Source of the DNA: Mobilitalea sp. | GTDB lineage: Bacteria > Bacillota_A > Clostridia > Lachnospirales > Lachnospiraceae | Length of the DNA: 17,045 nucleotides | Direction: 5' to 3' | Assembly (NCBI GenBank): GCA_029974875.1 | Contig: JARKQP010000563.1 | Coordinates: 1-17,045, forward strand | Shown: positions 7,361-13,320 of the stretch, piece after piece | How positions within the stretch are numbered: the first letter of the stretch is position 1 | Layout: each line of letters starts with the position of its first letter | Program-made: the position numbers and the translations under genes | Notes under the pieces: model-generated | The model's input: the letters and a program-made list of their open reading frames with translations, nothing else | Database searches by the model: none | What the model was told of the DNA's origin: nothing

Positions 7361-7399
7361 GTGTGAGAAGTCTTACTAGGGTAAGACTTTGATTCGCAC
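7361..7399. other. Long bulged hairpin between the ABC-F and rex genes
   Basis: AAGTCTTAC (7368-7376) and GTAAGACTT (7381-7389) form a perfect 9-bp stem with a TAGG loop. A further seven pairs (7361-7367 with 7393-7399, two of them G-U type) extend it across a 3-base bulge. It sits in the expected 5' leader of the ABC-F transcript on the minus strand and upstream of the rex promoter on the plus strand. Neither side has a convincing U-tract. It may be part of an attenuator, a terminator for an upstream leftward transcript, or a protein-binding site. Confidence 0.5.
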
Positions 7400-7480
7400 C
7401 GGAATGCTTTTGTCCTGCCTGTTATTGTATTAAAATAGTTAATTAGTACCTGTTTTTGGAAGATATCATACTTCAATACA

Positions 7481-7509
7481 TTGACTTATTCTTAACGATT
7501 GCATATAAT
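7481..7509 (+). promoter_or_regulatory. Promoter of the rex gene series
   Basis: TTGACT (7481-7486, five of six matches), a 17-base spacer and a perfect TATAAT (7504-7509) form a strong vegetative promoter. Transcription would start near 7516 and leave a leader of about 57 bases. A small hairpin, CCCGC (7531-7535) with GCGGG (7545-7549), lies in that leader. No clear full Rex operator overlaps it. Confidence 0.75.
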
Positions 7510-7572
7510 TGTTGATATAGTTAAAGAAGTCCCGCAAAAGGCATGCGGGTCTTTGGAACAGGAGGAGAGCCA

Positions 7573-8232
7573 TTGTATAAAAAAGAGATTTCGAAAGCAG
7601 TGATTAATAGATTACCAAGATATTACCGTTATTTGGGGGATTTGTTGGAGAAGGATGTCGTACGGATCTCTTCCAAGGAATTAAGCGAGAAAATGAGGGT
7701 GACCGCATCCCAAATCAGGCAGGATTTAAATAATTTCGGCGGCTTTGGGCAGCAGGGATACGGTTATAATGTGGAATACCTTCATTCTGAGATCGGAAAA
7801 ATCCTTGGATTGGATACAAAATATAATGTTATTATCATCGGAGCCGGTAATTTGGGACAGGCTCTGGCAAATTATACGGATTTTGAGAGAAGGGGCTTTT
7901 TTGTTAAAAGCATTTTTGATATCAGTCCGGCGCTGATCGGAACGGAGATCAGGGGAATTCCCGTAAGGGCAAATGAGGAGCTGGAGGGATATATTAAGAA
8001 TCATAAGGTGGATATTGCTGCAATTACGGTTCCAAAGACAAAAGCCCCTGGGGTTGCCAATGAATTAGTGAAGTGGGGAATCAAGGGAATCTGGAACTTT
8101 GCACCAACGGACCTTAATTTGCCGAAGGACGTTACGGTGGAAAATGTCCACCTGGCAGATAGCTTAATGAAGCTTTCCTACCGTTTATCCGGAAAAAGGG
8201 AAGAAATGAATGAACTCCACAAGAAAATATAG
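7573..8232 (+). CDS. rex: Redox-sensing transcriptional repressor Rex
   Basis: Rex senses the NADH/NAD ratio and represses fermentation and NADH-oxidising genes when NAD is plentiful. The N-terminal winged helix is seen in ISKAVINRLPRYYRYL and SQIRQDLNNFGGFGQQGYGY. A Rossmann domain carries GAGNLGQAL, and the C-terminal helix NVHLADSLMKLSYRL is the swapped dimer helix. I place the start at TTG 7573, preceded by GGAGG at 7561-7565 with 7 bases of spacing, giving 219 residues. An upstream in-frame ATG at 7543 would translate the ribosome binding site as Gly-Gly and overlap the leader hairpin, so it is unlikely. It heads a plus-strand series with its own promoter, and co-transcription with the next gene is likely (37-base gap). 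Confidence 0.95.
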   Translation: MYKKEISKAVINRLPRYYRYLGDLLEKDVVRISSKELSEKMRVTASQIRQDLNNFGGFGQQGYGYNVEYLHSEIGKILGLDTKYNVIIIGAGNLGQALANYTDFERRGFFVKSIFDISPALIGTEIRGIPVRANEELEGYIKNHKVDIAAITVPKTKAPGVANELVKWGIKGIWNFAPTDLNLPKDVTVENVHLADSLMKLSYRLSGKREEMNELHKKI

Positions 8233-8269
8233 GTTGCAGATTGCATAGAAAGGGTCGGAGGATCTGCCT

Positions 8270-8887
8270 ATGGCTAGAAAAGATAAAAAAGGTGAGTTTC
8301 ATAATTTGGTAAAGGATAAAAAATTGCCGATCCTAACAATTGACGGGCGCTGGCATGAGATATTTACCGAGGAGCGGAAGACACCGGCAGTCAGGGAATT
8401 AGAACAACAGGTAAATGACCTCCTGAAAAGACAGGGAAAGCTGGTCAATGATATTAAGGACATGAAGAAGCTGAAGAACAACCTGATGCAGGAAATCATG
8501 GATAACATGGACGTCGGCATGGATGGTACCGCCGGCAAGGAAAAGGATAAGAAGCTTGGCAGGAATAAGCAGTTCATCACGGAATTGAATGAAAAGATAG
8601 AGCAGGCAATGGACGAATTAGGCGACCTGCCCTATCAAATCAAGGAGGTCAATGAAGCCCTGATGTCGGAAAGCGTTACCCTGTTCTACGAATGCCTGGA
8701 GAAGAACAAAGAGGCATTAAGCGAGGTTGCTGACTGGATCAATAATATCAGGGAAGAGCTCAAACATAAGATACTGCTCAAGCAGGATCTTGAGCTAAAC
8801 AATACACAGATTTATTCATACATGCATGATGTGCTTGGAGCAGAGCTGATGGAGCTGTTTGATAAGGAATACCATATTAAGAAGTAG
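8270..8887 (+). CDS. Uncharacterised charged coiled-coil protein between rex and acpS
   Basis: I do not recognise a named family. The 205 residues are highly charged and helical, with no signal peptide or membrane segment. Heptad-like stretches at about 38-78 and 98-140 suggest two coiled coils, separated by a Gly/Lys-rich turn (DVGMDGTAGKEKDKK). The N-terminus is lysine-rich with a short hydrophobic segment (LPILTIDGRWHEIF) that could be a docking motif. The start ATG has GGAGG at 8257-8261. It follows rex by 37 bases and probably shares its promoter. Dispersed lysine and glutamate content and normal codon use suggest a real cytosolic protein. A structural or adaptor role is a guess from shape only. 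Confidence 0.75.
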   Translation: MARKDKKGEFHNLVKDKKLPILTIDGRWHEIFTEERKTPAVRELEQQVNDLLKRQGKLVNDIKDMKKLKNNLMQEIMDNMDVGMDGTAGKEKDKKLGRNKQFITELNEKIEQAMDELGDLPYQIKEVNEALMSESVTLFYECLEKNKEALSEVADWINNIREELKHKILLKQDLELNNTQIYSYMHDVLGAELMELFDKEYHIKK

Positions 8888-8953
8888 CTCTGGAAGGCTT
8901 CCAGCTGCTTGACAGTGAAAGTATGACAGCCATGTAGGACGATATATGGCGCC

Positions 8954-9070
8954 GGGAGGTAAAGCCTACAGAAAACAGGAGGTAAAGCCTCTAAAGAAGA
9001 AGGCAGAGCCTAAAGAAAACAGGGGGCAAAGCCTCTAAAAGAAGGAGGCAAAGCCTCAAAAAACAGGAGG
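8954..9070. repeat. 22-bp tandem array that ends in the acpS ribosome binding site
   Basis: Six GGRGG-type cores lie at 8955, 8978, 8999, 9022, 9044 and 9066, at spacings of 23, 21, 23, 22 and 22 bases. The first five are followed by a GCCT arm that can fold back on the core, for example GGAGGC with GCCTC, and by an A-rich linker. The sixth core, AGGAGG at 9065-9070, is the ribosome binding site of acpS. Each unit therefore carries a ribosome-binding-like sequence within a small hairpin. Confidence 0.8.
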
Positions 9071-9076
9071 CTTGAT

Positions 9077-9457
9077 GTGATTACCGGGATCGGAGTAGAT
9101 TTGGTGGAAATAGACCGCGTTGTGCGGGCTTGCGAAAAGGAGGCCTTTGGGCTGCGGTGCTTTACAAAAGCGGAGCTGGAGCTGATTCATGCGGACAAGA
9201 AAAAGGCGGCTGATAATTTTGCAGTAAAGGAAGCAGTAGCGAAGATGCTTGGAACGGGCTTCCGCGGCTTTGGGCCAAAGGATGTTGAGGTGCTGCGTGA
9301 CAGCCAGGGAAAACCCTTTGTTAAGCTTTACGGCAAAGCAGAGGAGCTGGCAAAGGCTCAGGGAGTTACTGCAATCCACGTTTCGATTTCAAATACAAAG
9401 GAGTTTGCCAACGCATTTGTAGTAGGGGAAGCCGAAGACGCCGGAAAGATGGAATGA
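9077..9457 (+). CDS. acpS: Holo-[acyl-carrier-protein] synthase
   Basis: AcpS transfers 4'-phosphopantetheine from CoA to the serine of acyl carrier protein. The 126 residues match the family length. GIGVDLVEIDR near the N-terminus carries the metal-binding aspartate, FAVKEAVAKMLGTG carries the second metal ligand region, and HVSISNTKEFANAFV is the C-terminal motif, with Asn where the family often has His. The start is GTG 9077, set by AGGAGG at 9065-9070; the overlapping ATG at 9075 stops at once. Tandem arrays flank the gene on both sides. Its last codons (Gly-Lys-Met-Glu-stop) are the first unit of the downstream array, and the same frame stays open for a further 73 codons after the TGA. 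Position before nnrD and alr is common in Firmicutes. Confidence 0.95.
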   Translation: MITGIGVDLVEIDRVVRACEKEAFGLRCFTKAELELIHADKKKAADNFAVKEAVAKMLGTGFRGFGPKDVEVLRDSQGKPFVKLYGKAEELAKAQGVTAIHVSISNTKEFANAFVVGEAEDAGKME

Positions 9458-9680
9458 AAAGTCTCCAAAAGAATGGAGGGCAAGACTTCCAGAAAGATGG
9501 AGGGCAAGACTTCCAGAAAGATGGAGGGTAAGACTTCCAGAAAGATGGAGGGCAAGACTTCCAGAAAGATGGAGGGTAAGGCATCCAAAAGGATGGAGGA
9601 CAAAACCTCCAGAAAGATAGAGGCCAAAGCCTCTAGAAAGATAGAGGCCAAAGCCTCTAGAAAGATTGAGGCTTAGGGTA
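9441..9680. repeat. Ten-unit 24-bp tandem array linking acpS to nnrD
   Basis: Exactly ten 24-bp units fill 9441-9680, starting at 9441, 9465, 9489, 9513, 9537, 9561, 9585, 9609, 9633 and 9657. A typical unit begins CCAGAAAGATGGAGGGCAAG. The first unit holds the acpS stop codon (9455-9457). The last ends on the A of the nnrD start codon and supplies its GAGG. As 24 is a multiple of three and no indels occurred, the acpS frame remains open after its stop, reading as an eight-residue Arg-Lys-Met-Glu-Gly-Lys-Thr-Ser repeat until TAG at 9674-9676. The later units fold as perfect small hairpins (TAGAGGC with GCCTCTA). Confidence 0.95.
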
Positions 9681-11401
9681 TGAGATATGCTGTGAATTCT
9701 GAAGAAATGAAGAAGATTGATGATTATACCATACAGGCAGCCGGGATTCCGGCTTTAGAGTTAATGGAGCGGGCAGCGCTGGAAGTCGTCCGTGCAATGA
9801 AAAAAAAGGTTGGTAAGGCGGATCGTATCCTAGCGGTCTGTGGTACCGGAAATAATGGTGGAGACGGGGTTGCAGCAGGTAGGCTTCTGTATTTACAGGG
9901 CTATCATGTTGCTATTCTTTTTATTGGCGATGAAAACAAGACCTCCGATTCCATGAAGGTCCAGCTTGAAATGGCGAAAAGAATTGGGATTCCTATGGAA
10001 AACAGAGACAGGCTGCCTGAATATAATATAATAATTGATGCTCTCTTTGGAGTAGGGCTATCAAGGCCGGTATCAGGGGAATATGAGGAGATCATAAGCA
10101 GGATCAACCAGGAACCTCATTATGTCTATTCAGTGGATCTTCCCTCCGGAATTTCTACAGATAACGGGCAGGTGATGAAGCTGGCGGTGAAGGCGGATGA
10201 AACGGTTACTTTTGGACACCACAAGCTGGGTCTGATTCTTTATCCCGGTGCGGAGTACGCAGGAAAGCTGACGGTAGCCGATATCGGATTCCCACAGGCT
10301 GCCACGGACCAGGTAGGCCCCGGGTTTTGGTATTATGAACCCTCCGACCTGGCAAGGCTTCCAAGGAGAAGCAGGGCCGGACATAAGGGAAGCTTTGGCA
10401 AGGTACTAATCATAGCAGGCAGCAAGGGCATGAGTGGTGCGGCTTATCTGTCCGGCAAAGCAGCCTACCGGACAGGTGCAGGGCTGGTAAAGATAATGAC
10501 CTCGGAGGCGAACCGTCTGATTATCCAAACCCTATTGCCTGAGGCTTTATTTTCCTCCTACGACGGGGAAGGCTTGGCTGGAGAGGAACGGCAGGGCAGG
10601 CTCCTTCGGGAGCTGGAATGGGCTTCCGTCGTTGTAGTGGGGCCGGGGCTGAGTCTGACGCCGACAGCAAGGGAACTGGTGGAAACCGTAATCAGCAAGG
10701 CAAGAGCACCGGTAATTATTGATGCTGATGCTATTAACCTGTTGGCGGGAATCCTTGACCATAATCAGGAGGCTGAAAGTAGTTCTTTATCCCAGGATAA
10801 AGAGAAGGGGACAGGGGAGCAAGAGGCAGAAGAACGAGGGATAGGAGAGCAGGAGACAAAAGAGCGAGAGGCAGGAGAACGAGAAATAGGGGGGCAGGAG
10901 GCAGAAGAGCGAGAGCAACCCTGGAAGGCGGCAAGGATCGGGGACAGATGGCGGAAGCTGATGTCTCTGTTAAAGGAGGATACCATTCTAACGCCCCATT
11001 TACTGGAGCTGGCCAGGTTGACGGGGTTTCCAGTTACGGAGATTTCCAATAATTTGGTTGACACTGCGAATCAATGTTCTTATAATAATAAGTTGATATA
11101 CGTCATGAAGGATGCCAGAACCTTAGTGGCCCAGGGAAGGAAACGCTATCTCAATGTATCTGGCAATAACGGCATGGCTACCGGCGGCAGCGGAGATGTG
11201 CTTACCGGAATTATTGCGGCACTCATAGCCCAGGGAATGGCGGAATATGAGGCGGCCTGTCTGGGGGTATATATCCATGGCCTGGCAGGGGATGCGGCAG
11301 CAGAGAAAAAGGGAGTATATTCTATGATGGCAAGTGACATCATAGATTCACTTGGGGACGTACTTAAGAAGGCAGGTGAATGCCTGGAGAGCACTTCATA
11401 A
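9680..11401 (+). CDS. nnrD: Bifunctional NAD(P)H-hydrate epimerase / ADP-dependent NAD(P)H-hydrate dehydratase
   Basis: This enzyme repairs damaged, hydrated NADH and NADPH. The N-terminal YjeF epimerase domain (about 1-215) shows GTGNNGGDGVAAGRLL and VDLPSGISTDNG. The C-terminal ribokinase-like dehydratase domain (about 230-573) shows AGSKGMSGAAYLSGKAAYRTGAG, VIIDADAINLLAG, ILTPHLLELARL and NGMATGGSGDVLTGIIAA. At 573 residues it is longer than the usual 500 or so. The excess is a Glu/Gln/Arg/Gly-rich insert of about 60 residues (roughly 361-417) between DADAIN and LTPH, made partly of 30-bp in-frame repeats. The start ATG is set by GAGG at 9668-9671, which belongs to the last unit of the preceding array. 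The 3' end seeds another array. Confidence 0.95.
   Translation: MRYAVNSEEMKKIDDYTIQAAGIPALELMERAALEVVRAMKKKVGKADRILAVCGTGNNGGDGVAAGRLLYLQGYHVAILFIGDENKTSDSMKVQLEMAKRIGIPMENRDRLPEYNIIIDALFGVGLSRPVSGEYEEIISRINQEPHYVYSVDLPSGISTDNGQVMKLAVKADETVTFGHHKLGLILYPGAEYAGKLTVADIGFPQAATDQVGPGFWYYEPSDLARLPRRSRAGHKGSFGKVLIIAGSKGMSGAAYLSGKAAYRTGAGLVKIMTSEANRLIIQTLLPEALFSSYDGEGLAGEERQGRLLRELEWASVVVVGPGLSLTPTARELVETVISKARAPVIIDADAINLLAGILDHNQEAESSSLSQDKEKGTGEQEAEERGIGEQETKEREAGEREIGGQEAEEREQPWKAARIGDRWRKLMSLLKEDTILTPHLLELARLTGFPVTEISNNLVDTANQCSYNNKLIYVMKDARTLVAQGRKRYLNVSGNNGMATGGSGDVLTGIIAALIAQGMAEYEAACLGVYIHGLAGDAAAEKKGVYSMMASDIIDSLGDVLKKAGECLESTS
10808..10912. repeat. In-frame 30-bp repeats inside nnrD
   Basis: Units at 10808-10837, 10838-10867 and 10883-10912 (30 bp each) and a half unit at 10868-10882 encode variations on GxGEQEAEER. 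They are in frame, nearly free of hydrophobic residues and built of purine-rich codons. They lie between two conserved motifs of the dehydratase domain, where relatives have only a short connection, so they probably form a disordered surface loop. Confidence 0.8.
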
Positions 11402-11545
11402 AATTTACAGGTGAATGTCCGGAGGATACTTCATGAAATTTACAGGTAAATTGCCGGAGAGTACTTCATGAAATTTACAAGTGGATGACCGGAAGTATAT
11501 CATAAAATTTGCAAGGAACGTTCCAAGGGAATTCCTTGAAATTTG
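11373..11545. repeat. 34-35 bp tandem array grown from the 3' end of nnrD
   Basis: Five units begin at 11373, 11408, 11443, 11478 and 11512 (35, 35, 35, 34 and 34 bp). The first contains the last nine codons and stop of nnrD (TAA at 11399-11401). The next two keep the same codon pattern, reading GECPEDTS-stop and GKLPESTS-stop. The fourth and fifth are more diverged and run into the alr 5' region. Units two and three each carry GGAG or GGAGG followed 6 to 8 bases later by ATG, where the ATG overlaps the stop as ATGA. Confidence 0.9.
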
Positions 11546-11585
11546 TGGCATGGATCAGACACAGGGAAAGGCTAGCGATAATATT

Positions 11586-12764
11586 ATGAAGCAGGTAGAA
11601 TATGAACAGAAGGATAAACGTTACTATAGAGTGCAGGCAAGGGTGGATTTAAATGCAATAAGGCACAACCTTTCAGAGGTAAGAAATAAGCTGGGGGATG
11701 ATGCTAAGCTGATGGTTATCATTAAAGCGGATGCCTACGGGCACGGTGCGGTACCCCTTGCCAAGGCAATCGGGGAAAGCGGAAAAATTGATGCCTACGG
11801 CGTCGCGATTGTTGAGGAAGCTATTGAATTACGGGAGGCAGGTGTTGATACCCCGATGCTAATCCTGGGCTATACGCCGAAGGAGCAATATGACCAGGTG
11901 GTTTCTTATGGTGTGGCACAGACGGTTTTTCAATATGAGATGGCAAAGGCTTTGTCCGAGGAGGCCGTAAGGCAGGGCAAGACGGCGAAGATCCATATCA
12001 AGCTGGATACCGGAATGAGCCGTATCGGATTTTCAGATACGCCGGATAGCGTGGAAGAAATCAAAGGCATTGCCGCATTGCCGAACCTGGAAATTGAAGG
12101 GCTGTTTTCCCATTTTGCAAGGGCGGATGAGACGGATAGGGCATCTACCTTAAACCAATTGGAGCGGTACACAAAATTCGTTACCATGCTGGAAAAGGAG
12201 CAGATTTTCATACCTGTGAAGCATATTGCAAATAGTGCTGGTATACTTGAATTCCCTCAGGCATATTTTAATATGGTCCGGTGTGGAATTGCCACCTATG
12301 GCATATATCCTTCTGATATGGTTGACAAAGAGACGGTCCATCTGGTTCCGGCTATGGAATTAAAAACCCATGTCATTTATGTAAAGGACGTGGAGGCCGG
12401 AGTGGGTATCAGCTATGGTGCAACCTATGTCACCGACGGCCCAAGGAGGATAGCGACGGTCCCGGTAGGATATGCGGATGGGTATTCCAGAAATCTATCG
12501 AACCATGGAAAGGTGATCATCCATGGACAGTATGCACCGGTTGTCGGGCGGATCTGCATGGACCAGTTCATGGTGGATGTCACGGAGCTGCCGGAGGTGA
12601 AGCAGGGTGATATTGTTACTTTACTTGGAAGAGACGGCGAAGCTTACATTTCTGCGGAGGAATTAGCACAGTGGTCCCATTCCTTCGCCTATGAACTTGT
12701 ATGTACCGTGGGAAAGAGGATTCCCAGGGTATATATTGAGACAGCACACCCCAGCTATTCCTAA
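11586..12764 (+). CDS. alr: Alanine racemase
   Basis: Alr makes D-alanine for peptidoglycan using pyridoxal phosphate. VIIKADAYGHGAVPLAKAI holds the cofactor lysine, KLDTGMSRIGF is the barrel motif, GVGISYGATYV carries the catalytic tyrosine, and VGYADGYSR and GRICMDQFMVDV are also present. The frame is open from GTG 11481, but that start lies in the repeat array and lacks a ribosome binding site. Family members begin only a few residues before the RVxARVDLNAI segment, which favours ATG 11586 (393 residues); ATG 11550 is the alternative. Neither has a strong ribosome binding site; AAAGG at 11567-11571 is the nearest. The array may therefore separate alr from its older signals, leaving translation dependent on coupling to nnrD. 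The function is sure, the start is not. Confidence 0.95.
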   Translation: MKQVEYEQKDKRYYRVQARVDLNAIRHNLSEVRNKLGDDAKLMVIIKADAYGHGAVPLAKAIGESGKIDAYGVAIVEEAIELREAGVDTPMLILGYTPKEQYDQVVSYGVAQTVFQYEMAKALSEEAVRQGKTAKIHIKLDTGMSRIGFSDTPDSVEEIKGIAALPNLEIEGLFSHFARADETDRASTLNQLERYTKFVTMLEKEQIFIPVKHIANSAGILEFPQAYFNMVRCGIATYGIYPSDMVDKETVHLVPAMELKTHVIYVKDVEAGVGISYGATYVTDGPRRIATVPVGYADGYSRNLSNHGKVIIHGQYAPVVGRICMDQFMVDVTELPEVKQGDIVTLLGRDGEAYISAEELAQWSHSFAYELVCTVGKRIPRVYIETAHPSYS

Positions 12765-12800
12765 GATCACATATTTGATATTAGACTGTATTTGCTGACA

Positions 12801-12809
12801 TGGTATACA
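12801..12809 (+). promoter_or_regulatory. Possible extended -10 promoter for mazF
   Basis: TGGTATACA in the alr-mazF gap is an extended -10 (TGN plus TATACA) with only a weak -35 (TTAGAC, 17 bases upstream). A start near 12816 would give a leader of about 47 bases and let mazF be expressed apart from alr. Confidence 0.35.
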
Positions 12810-12862
12810 CACGAAAAAAATGGCAATAATAAGGTTAAGCCTAATATTGGAGTGTGAATAGA

Positions 12863-13219
12863 GTGGTCATTAAAAGAGGAGATATCTTCTATGCGGATTT
12901 AAGGCCGGTAGTCGGATCCGAACAGGGTGGTGTCAGACCGGTTTTAATTGTTCAAAATGATACGGGTAATAAGCATAGTCCAACAGTAATCTGTGCAGCT
13001 ATAACATCTAAGATGAATAAGGCAAAGCTGCCGACCCATGTTGAACTGGATGCTGATAAATACGGAATTGTCAAGGACTCAGTAATATTACTGGAGCAGG
13101 TCCGTACAATTGACAAATCACGGCTGAAGGAAAAGGTGTGTCATTTGGACAGGGATGTATTAAAGAAAATTGACAGGGCATTAATCATCAGTTTCTCTTT
13201 AGATACATATTATAAATAA
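12863..13219 (+). CDS. MazF/PemK (EndoA)-family mRNA interferase toxin
   Basis: MazF toxins cut single-stranded RNA at short sequences. The protein shows the family opening [22 protein letters not shown], then [25 protein letters not shown] and [13 protein letters not shown], which contain the usual Arg and Thr active-site region. I place the start at GTG 12863, giving 118 residues: GGAG at 12849-12852 lies 10 bases before it, and family members begin MVIKRGD. A GTG at 12854 would leave only one base of spacing. In Bacillus the order is alr, antitoxin gene, ndoA. Here only 98 bases separate alr from the toxin, too few for an antitoxin gene, and none follows. It is closely related to housekeeping EndoA rather than to plasmid toxins. 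Confidence 0.92.
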   Translation: MVIKRGDIFYADLRPVVGSEQGGVRPVLIVQNDTGNKHSPTVICAAITSKMNKAKLPTHVELDADKYGIVKDSVILLEQVRTIDKSRLKEKVCHLDRDVLKKIDRALIISFSLDTYYK

Positions 13220-13254
13220 ATACCAAAGGAAAAAGGAGAATAAAGGTTAAAAAA

Positions 13255-13320
13255 ATGAAACTAATGAACGAAGGGGGGACCGGGTCCATGCCAGCACTTT
13301 CAAAGCGGATTGTGCGGTGA
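13255..13320 (+). other. Short ORF overlapping the start of the CBS-domain gene
   Basis: A 21-codon frame starts at ATG 13255, with an internal ATG at 13288, and ends at TGA 13318-13320, overlapping the CNNM/CorC frame by 11 bases. AAAGG about 9 bases before the first ATG and AAGGGGGG about 9 bases before the second are both good ribosome binding sites. It may be a leader ORF coupling translation to the transporter, or the displaced true N-terminus after a one-base change. Confidence 0.35.

Larger units (their letters stand above)
7259..7572. other. Divergent intergenic region between the ABC-F gene and rex
   Basis: This gap of about 310 bases holds the ABC-F leader elements (7285-7341), the bulged hairpin (7361-7399), an AT-rich stretch with no well-spaced minus-strand promoter that I can defend, and the rex promoter and leader (7481-7572). 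No conventional gene is present. Confidence 0.8.

Noticed and set aside
7509..7526. Rex-operator-like sequence just after the rex -10
   Set aside because: TTGTTGATATAGTTAAAG differs at about five positions from the TTGTTAA-N4-TTAACAA consensus, mostly in the right half, so autoregulation is not supported.
9358..9651. Minus-strand Leu/Phe-rich repeat ORF opposite the 24-bp array
   Set aside because: It is the complement of a repeat without stop codons and has no start signals; a shadow frame.
9473..9676. A 67-codon plus-strand ORF with an eight-residue repeat
   Set aside because: It has no ribosome binding site before its first ATG and is explained as the in-frame continuation of the acpS tail through the 24-bp array. 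I keep it as a property of the array, not a separate gene.
11481..11585. N-terminal extension of alanine racemase to GTG 11481
   Set aside because: The extra codons come from the diverged fourth and fifth repeat units, there is no ribosome binding site, and the family starts close to the RVxARVDLNAI segment.
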